A DNA stretch of 9,276 bases, taken from positions 1-9,276 of the forward strand of contig JAUQPV010000083.1 of NCBI GenBank assembly GCA_030550225.1, given 5' to 3'. How positions within the stretch are numbered: position 1 is the stretch's first letter; every line of letters begins with the position of its first letter. Of the stretch, positions 5,542 to 9,276 are shown in pieces. The DNA comes from Acidobacteriota bacterium. Its GTDB lineage: Bacteria > Acidobacteriota > HRBIN11. Both the position numbers and the translations under genes were made by a program. Below the pieces are notes generated by a model that saw only the letters and a program-made list of their open reading frames with translations, was not told where the DNA came from and did not search any database.

Positions 5542-7029
5542 ATGACTGTCAGCGTTCTTACCCTACTGATCATCGTCGTCCTGCTGTTTGTGGCTTCTGC
5601 CTTGGACTGGTGGCTTCGGGGTCACTGGTCCCACTGGCACCGCCTGCGGCGGTCTTTCTGGGTCACCTTCTTGACCAGTGGCGTATTGTATATTTACGGC
5701 CAGGCCGTGGCATGGCCGACCCTGGAGCGATGGCTCCGCCTGGCGTGGCTGGCGGCCCTGAGTTGGCTGGTCCTGCGACTCTTGGACACGGTCGTCTTTG
5801 AGTTGATCCTTCGGGGGGTTCGCGTCCCCTCCCTCCTACGAGAGATTCTCATCGGCCTCCTCTTTGCCTTCGGCCTCGTCGTCTCGATCCAATGGCTCTT
5901 TCGGGTCCAGGTCGCTCCCCTCTTGGCCACGTCGGCCGTCCTGTCGATTATCGTGGGTTTGGCCCTGCAGGAGACACTGTCGAATCTGTTCGCCGGCATC
6001 AGCCTGAACCTGGAGGGGGCCTTCACCTTAGGGGACTGGGTGAAGGTCCAAGACCACGTCGGCCAGGTCCGGGAGATCAACTGGCGGTCGGTGCACCTGG
6101 TGACCCGGACGGGGGAGACGGTTGTATATCCAAACGCGGCCATCGCCCGGGAGGTCATCGTCAATTATTCCCGGCTGTCGGGTCGTCCCCGCATCCACAA
6201 GATGACCATCGGCCTCCCCTACGAGGTCCCCCCGGAGCACGTCACACGGGCCCTCCTGGAGGCTTTAGCGGACCTCAACGTCCGCCGGGACCCACCGCCG
6301 GAGGTCCGTGTCGTCGACTTTGCCGCGTACAGTATCATCTACGAGATTCGCTATGCCTACGACGACTTCGGGGTCCTGGACAAGGTGGAAGCCGACTTGC
6401 GGTACAACCTGTGGTACACCCTCCGGCGGCAGGGCATCGAAATCCCCTACCCCATTCAGGTCGAGTATCATCGGCGGGAGGCCAAGGAACCGCTGGTCAC
6501 CCTGCCGAGGCTGACGAGCTTCCTGGAGAGCCATCCCCTCTTTCAGGGCCTATCTTACGAAGTCCTGCAGAAGATAGCCCAAGAAGTCCGGTGTCTGCCC
6601 TACGCCCGCCACCAAGTCATCTTCCACCAGGGCGACCCGCCGGACGGGATGTACATCGTCCTGGACGGCCAGGTCGGCATCTGGGTCCGCCGCCACAAGC
6701 AGGAGCACCGCATCGCCCTGCTGGGGCCCGGCGACGTCTTCGGCGAAATCGCCCTCATCCGACGGGACGTCCGGACCGGCACGGCCCGGGCCGTGCAGGA
6801 CGCCTGGGTCGTCCGGCTCCCCCTCGAGACCGTCCGGCAGTGGATGGAGACCTACCCGGCCCTGCGGGACAACATCATGCAGTTATTCGAATCCCGTATG
6901 GAGGCCCTGGAGGCCTTCCTGACGGACGAAACCCAAGCGATGAAGGGCCAACCCCCCGAGAAGGTCCGCCAGGTCTTGATCCGACGTCTGAAGAGCCTGC
7001 TGGGGTTCCCTACGGGACGGGAGACGTGA
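5542..7029 (+). CDS. MscS-family channel with C-terminal cyclic-nucleotide-binding domain
   Basis: A 495-residue inner-membrane channel. Hydrophobic segments lie near residues 4-22, 40-57, 66-90 and 101-120, followed by the MscS pore helix (about 127-155) containing SIIVGLALQETLSNLFAGIS and then FTLGDWVKV (161-169), the start of the cytoplasmic beta domain. The vestibule runs to about 310. From about 325 to 440 a CNMP-binding domain follows, with GDPPDGMYIVLDG (364-376) and the phosphate-binding cassette FGEIALIRRDVRTGTARA (400-417), in which Glu402 and Arg411 are kept. This is the layout of bCNG channels, MscS relatives in which cyclic nucleotide rather than tension is thought to control gating; that is family knowledge, untested here. 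Only a weak GACGG precedes the ATG, so translation may be low or start choice uncertain. Confidence 0.93.
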   Translation: MTVSVLTLLIIVVLLFVASALDWWLRGHWSHWHRLRRSFWVTFLTSGVLYIYGQAVAWPTLERWLRLAWLAALSWLVLRLLDTVVFELILRGVRVPSLLREILIGLLFAFGLVVSIQWLFRVQVAPLLATSAVLSIIVGLALQETLSNLFAGISLNLEGAFTLGDWVKVQDHVGQVREINWRSVHLVTRTGETVVYPNAAIAREVIVNYSRLSGRPRIHKMTIGLPYEVPPEHVTRALLEALADLNVRRDPPPEVRVVDFAAYSIIYEIRYAYDDFGVLDKVEADLRYNLWYTLRRQGIEIPYPIQVEYHRREAKEPLVTLPRLTSFLESHPLFQGLSYEVLQKIAQEVRCLPYARHQVIFHQGDPPDGMYIVLDGQVGIWVRRHKQEHRIALLGPGDVFGEIALIRRDVRTGTARAVQDAWVVRLPLETVRQWMETYPALRDNIMQLFESRMEALEAFLTDETQAMKGQPPEKVRQVLIRRLKSLLGFPTGRET

Positions 7030-7052
7030 TAGACTCAATGGGCATCCGGTGG

Positions 7053-7070
7053 CCTGGGTCGGAGCCCAGG
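7053..7070 (+). other. short hairpin downstream of the channel gene
   Basis: CCTGGG (7053-7058) and CCCAGG (7065-7070) form a perfect 6-bp stem with a six-base loop (four if a T-G pair closes it). It starts 23 bases after the stop of the channel gene. No T-run follows, so a normal intrinsic terminator is unlikely; it could stabilise an mRNA end. A second, weaker stem, GCCCA (7084-7088) with TGGGC (7106-7110), follows and contains CCCAACACC, a word shared with the heptamer repeats. The rest of the 127-bp gap shows no clear promoter. Confidence 0.35.
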
Positions 7071-7156
7071 ATAGACGGGACCTGCCCAACACCTGCGCCG
7101 AACGCTGGGCCTGACCCTCCCGACCGCCTGGAGACTCCACGACGGAGGAATACGCC

Positions 7157-7945
7157 ATGACCGAACCCCTGGTGAGGTACACGAAACAGGACGGCATCGC
7201 CATCCTGGAGCTGAACAACCCGCCGGCCAACTGCTACACGTATGAGCTGATGCGAGAACTCGACGAGGCGATCCTCGACGCTCGCATGGACGAGAGCGTC
7301 CACGTCCTCGTCCTGCGGGGAGCCGGCGACAAGTTCTTCTGCGCCGGTGCCGACATCAAGATGCTGGCCACCGTGTCGCCCCAGTACAAGTACTACTTCT
7401 GCCTCCACGCCAACGAGACCTTGAACCGCCTGGAACATACGCCGAAGCTTGTCATCGCCGCTTTGAACGGCCATACGGTCGGCGGCGGCCTTGAGGTCGC
7501 CCTGGCTTGCGACATCCGCATCGCCCGCCGGGGGGCCGGTAAGATCGGCCTACCCGAGATCACGCTGGGCGTCCTGCCCGGGACGGGCGGGACCCAACGG
7601 CTGACGCGCCTGCTCGGCAAGGGCCGGGCGATGGAGATGATGGTCACCGGCCGGACGATGGAGTTCGAGGAAGCCCTCGAGATCGGCCTGATCCACCACA
7701 TCTTCGAGTCCGACGGCTTCATGGACCGGGTCCTCGAGTACGCCCGGCAGTTCGTGCCGCCCAACAAGGCGGCCTTCGCCGTCGGCCGCATCAAGCGGGC
7801 CGTCCAAGTCGCCGACGAGACGTCTTTCATCGGGGGTCTCTGCGTCGAACGGGAACTCCAACAACAGTTGTTCCTGAGTCACGACGGCCGAGAGGGCCTG
7901 ACGGCCTGGGTCGAAAAACGAACCCCCCGTTTCACGGGTCAGTAG
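7157..7945 (+). CDS. enoyl-CoA hydratase / crotonase family protein
   Basis: A 262-residue crotonase-fold enzyme, most likely adding water to a 2-enoyl-CoA to give a 3-hydroxyacyl-CoA in fatty- or organic-acid breakdown. The oxyanion-hole segment FFCAGADIKML is at 60-70. The second one, GHTVGGGLEVALACDIRIA, is at 105-123 with Glu113, and LPEITLGVLPGTGGTQRL (132-149) supplies Glu134; these match the two catalytic glutamates of rat mitochondrial hydratase (144 and 164). The end, SHDGREGLTAWVEKRTPRFTG, is the usual family C-terminus, and length is normal. GGAGGA (7144-7149) lies seven bases before ATG. The aldehyde dehydrogenase start follows 27 bp after its stop, so the two are probably one operon. 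Substrate cannot be read from sequence; other crotonase activities are possible. Confidence 0.92.
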   Translation: MTEPLVRYTKQDGIAILELNNPPANCYTYELMRELDEAILDARMDESVHVLVLRGAGDKFFCAGADIKMLATVSPQYKYYFCLHANETLNRLEHTPKLVIAALNGHTVGGGLEVALACDIRIARRGAGKIGLPEITLGVLPGTGGTQRLTRLLGKGRAMEMMVTGRTMEFEEALEIGLIHHIFESDGFMDRVLEYARQFVPPNKAAFAVGRIKRAVQVADETSFIGGLCVERELQQQLFLSHDGREGLTAWVEKRTPRFTGQ

Positions 7946-7972
7946 GGCGGCACCCACAAGGAGGGAAGGACG

Positions 7973-9276
7973 ATGACGTCTCCGGCCGTTTCGCTTCCGC
8001 CGGGCCGACTGTTCATCGGCGGTGAATTCCAAGAGGCCGCCTCGGGTCAGACCTTCCCGACCCTGAATCCGGCGACCGAAGAAGTCATCATGGAGGTCGC
8101 CCTGGCCGACGAGGCCGATGTCGACCGGGCTGTCCGGGCGGCCCGGCAGGCCTTCGAAGAGGGGCCCTGGCCCCGGATGACGCCCTACGAGCGAAGCCGC
8201 CTCTTGTGGCGGATCGGCGACCTCGTGTGGGCCCATCGGGAAGAGCTGGCCTACATCGAGAGCCTCGACTCGGGCAAGCCCATCCGGGACGCCCGCCATG
8301 TGGACGTCCCGATGGTCGCCGAGCTGTTTCATTATTACGCCGGCTGGGTCACCAAAATCCACGGCGAGACAGTCCCGACCAAGTGGCCGGCCTTTTGCTA
8401 CACCCTCCGGGAGCCCCTGGGCGTCTGTGCGGCCATCACGCCTTGGAACTTTCCCCTCCTGCTGGCCGTCTGGAAGATCGCCCCGGCCTTGGCCTGTGGG
8501 AACACGGTCGTCCACAAGCCGTCCGAGACGACGCCCCTGAGTATCCTGAAGCTGGCCGAAATCTTCCAAGAGGCCGACGCCCCGCCGGGCATCTTCAACG
8601 TCGTGACGGGACCTGGCACCGTCACGGGGGCCGCCCTCGTCCGCCACCCCGGCGTCGATAAGATCGCCTTTACGGGGAGCACCGAGACGGGCAAGTGGAT
8701 CATGCGGGAAGCGGCCGCCACGCTCAAGCGGGTCACCCTCGAACTCGGCGGGAAGTCGCCTAACATCGTCTTCGCCGACGCCGACCTGGAGGCCGCCGTC
8801 CGGGGGGCCTACATCGGCATCTTCTACAACCAGGGCGAGGTCTGCGCCGCCGGGTCCCGTCTGATCGTCGATGCAGGTGTCCACGACCGGCTCCTGGAAC
8901 AGCTCGTCGAGCGCACCAAGAAGCTCCGTCCCGGCGACCCCCTGGACCCGAATACCCGTATGGGCCCCCTGGCCAACCGGGCTCAGCTCGAAAAGGTCGA
9001 ATCCTACGTTCGGAAGGCCCTCGAGGAGGGCGATCGGCTCGTCATCGGCGGCCGGCGCCCCCCCTTGGAACGGGGTTACTTCTTCGAGCCGACCATCTTC
9101 GACGGCGTCGACCCAGCCCATACGATCGCCCAGGAGGAGATCTTCGGCCCTGTCCTGGCCGTCATCCCTTGCCGGGACGAAGAAGAGATGATCCGGGTCG
9201 CCAATCAGACGATCTACGGCCTGGCGGCGGCCGTGTGGACCCGAGATGTCAAGAAAGCCCATCGCGTGGCCCGGGC
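7973..9276 (+). CDS. NAD(P)-dependent aldehyde dehydrogenase (partial, 3' end missing)
   Basis: The first 434 residues of an ALDH-superfamily enzyme of usual length near 490, so about 55-60 residues lie beyond the window. It oxidises an aldehyde to the acid with NAD(P). Motifs in order: NPATEEVI (32-39), TPWNFP (156-161) with oxyanion Asn159, HKPSE (181-185) with the cofactor Lys182, FTGSTETGK (233-241), LELGGKSPN (257-265 region) with the general-base Glu, NQGEVCAAGSR (286-296) with catalytic Cys291, and EEIFGPV (388-394). Having both Cys and Glu indicates a hydrolytic rather than CoA-acylating ALDH. Betaine-aldehyde or phenylacetaldehyde types are possible, and substrate is not determinable. 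The frame is open from 7973 to the window end. The start is fixed by AAGGAGG (7958-7964), eight bases upstream. Likely co-transcribed with the enoyl-CoA hydratase gene. Confidence 0.94.
   Translation, partial: MTSPAVSLPPGRLFIGGEFQEAASGQTFPTLNPATEEVIMEVALADEADVDRAVRAARQAFEEGPWPRMTPYERSRLLWRIGDLVWAHREELAYIESLDSGKPIRDARHVDVPMVAELFHYYAGWVTKIHGETVPTKWPAFCYTLREPLGVCAAITPWNFPLLLAVWKIAPALACGNTVVHKPSETTPLSILKLAEIFQEADAPPGIFNVVTGPGTVTGAALVRHPGVDKIAFTGSTETGKWIMREAAATLKRVTLELGGKSPNIVFADADLEAAVRGAYIGIFYNQGEVCAAGSRLIVDAGVHDRLLEQLVERTKKLRPGDPLDPNTRMGPLANRAQLEKVESYVRKALEEGDRLVIGGRRPPLERGYFFEPTIFDGVDPAHTIAQEEIFGPVLAVIPCRDEEEMIRVANQTIYGLAAAVWTRDVKKAHRVAR

Noticed and set aside
5892..7160. 422-codon + strand frame inside the channel gene
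   Set aside because: Its translation is Pro/Gly/Arg-rich as expected of an out-of-frame GC-rich reading, and the overlapping frame encodes clear MscS and CNMP motifs.
7550..9262. 570-codon open frame on the minus strand
   Set aside because: It lies opposite the aldehyde dehydrogenase and part of the hydratase, both with complete catalytic motifs. Long antisense frames are expected in GC-rich coding DNA, and its translation resembles no family I know.

Overview
The window is a GC-rich bacterial chromosome segment, by eye about 60-65% GC. It carries eight genes on the + strand, the last one cut by the window end, plus a possible divergent gene start at the extreme left. Most starts have a good Shine-Dalgarno (AAGGAGG, GAGGAGG or GGAGGA). 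No mobile element, rRNA, tRNA or CRISPR array was seen. The genes do not fix a phylum. The long cytoplasmic TPR protein and the MscS channel fused to a cyclic-nucleotide-binding domain would suit an Acidobacteriota- or Deltaproteobacteria-like lineage, possibly from an environmental genome, but this is a weak inference.

Positions 1-204 form a regulatory region. It holds two candidate sigma70-type promoters with 17-bp spacers, a 12-bp imperfect inverted repeat (86-143), and on the minus strand a strong Shine-Dalgarno followed by ATG, which suggests a divergent gene.

Positions 205-2501 are the classic ribosome and tRNA-maturation operon rpsP-khpA-rimM-trmD-rplS: ribosomal protein S16, a small KH RNA-binding protein, the 30S maturation factor RimM, the tRNA m1G37 methyltransferase and ribosomal protein L19. 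Spacing is tight: 3 bp between khpA and rimM, and a 71-bp overlap of the trmD tail with rplS. A GC-rich hairpin sits between rimM and trmD.

Positions 2502-5541 hold a 931-residue TPR scaffold-like protein. The short intergenic regions on both sides of it carry related copies of a repeat built from degenerate 7-bp units (GGTGTTS and its complement) that fold back on each other. The second copy also has a strong G-quadruplex pattern.

Positions 5542-7029 encode an MscS-family channel with a C-terminal cyclic-nucleotide-binding domain. Positions 7157-9276 hold an enoyl-CoA hydratase/crotonase and an NAD(P)-dependent aldehyde dehydrogenase, 27 bp apart and probably co-transcribed, suggesting acyl-CoA and aldehyde catabolism.

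The protein genes belong to known families. The least explained signals are the heptamer repeats around the TPR gene and the inverted repeat in the rpsP leader.
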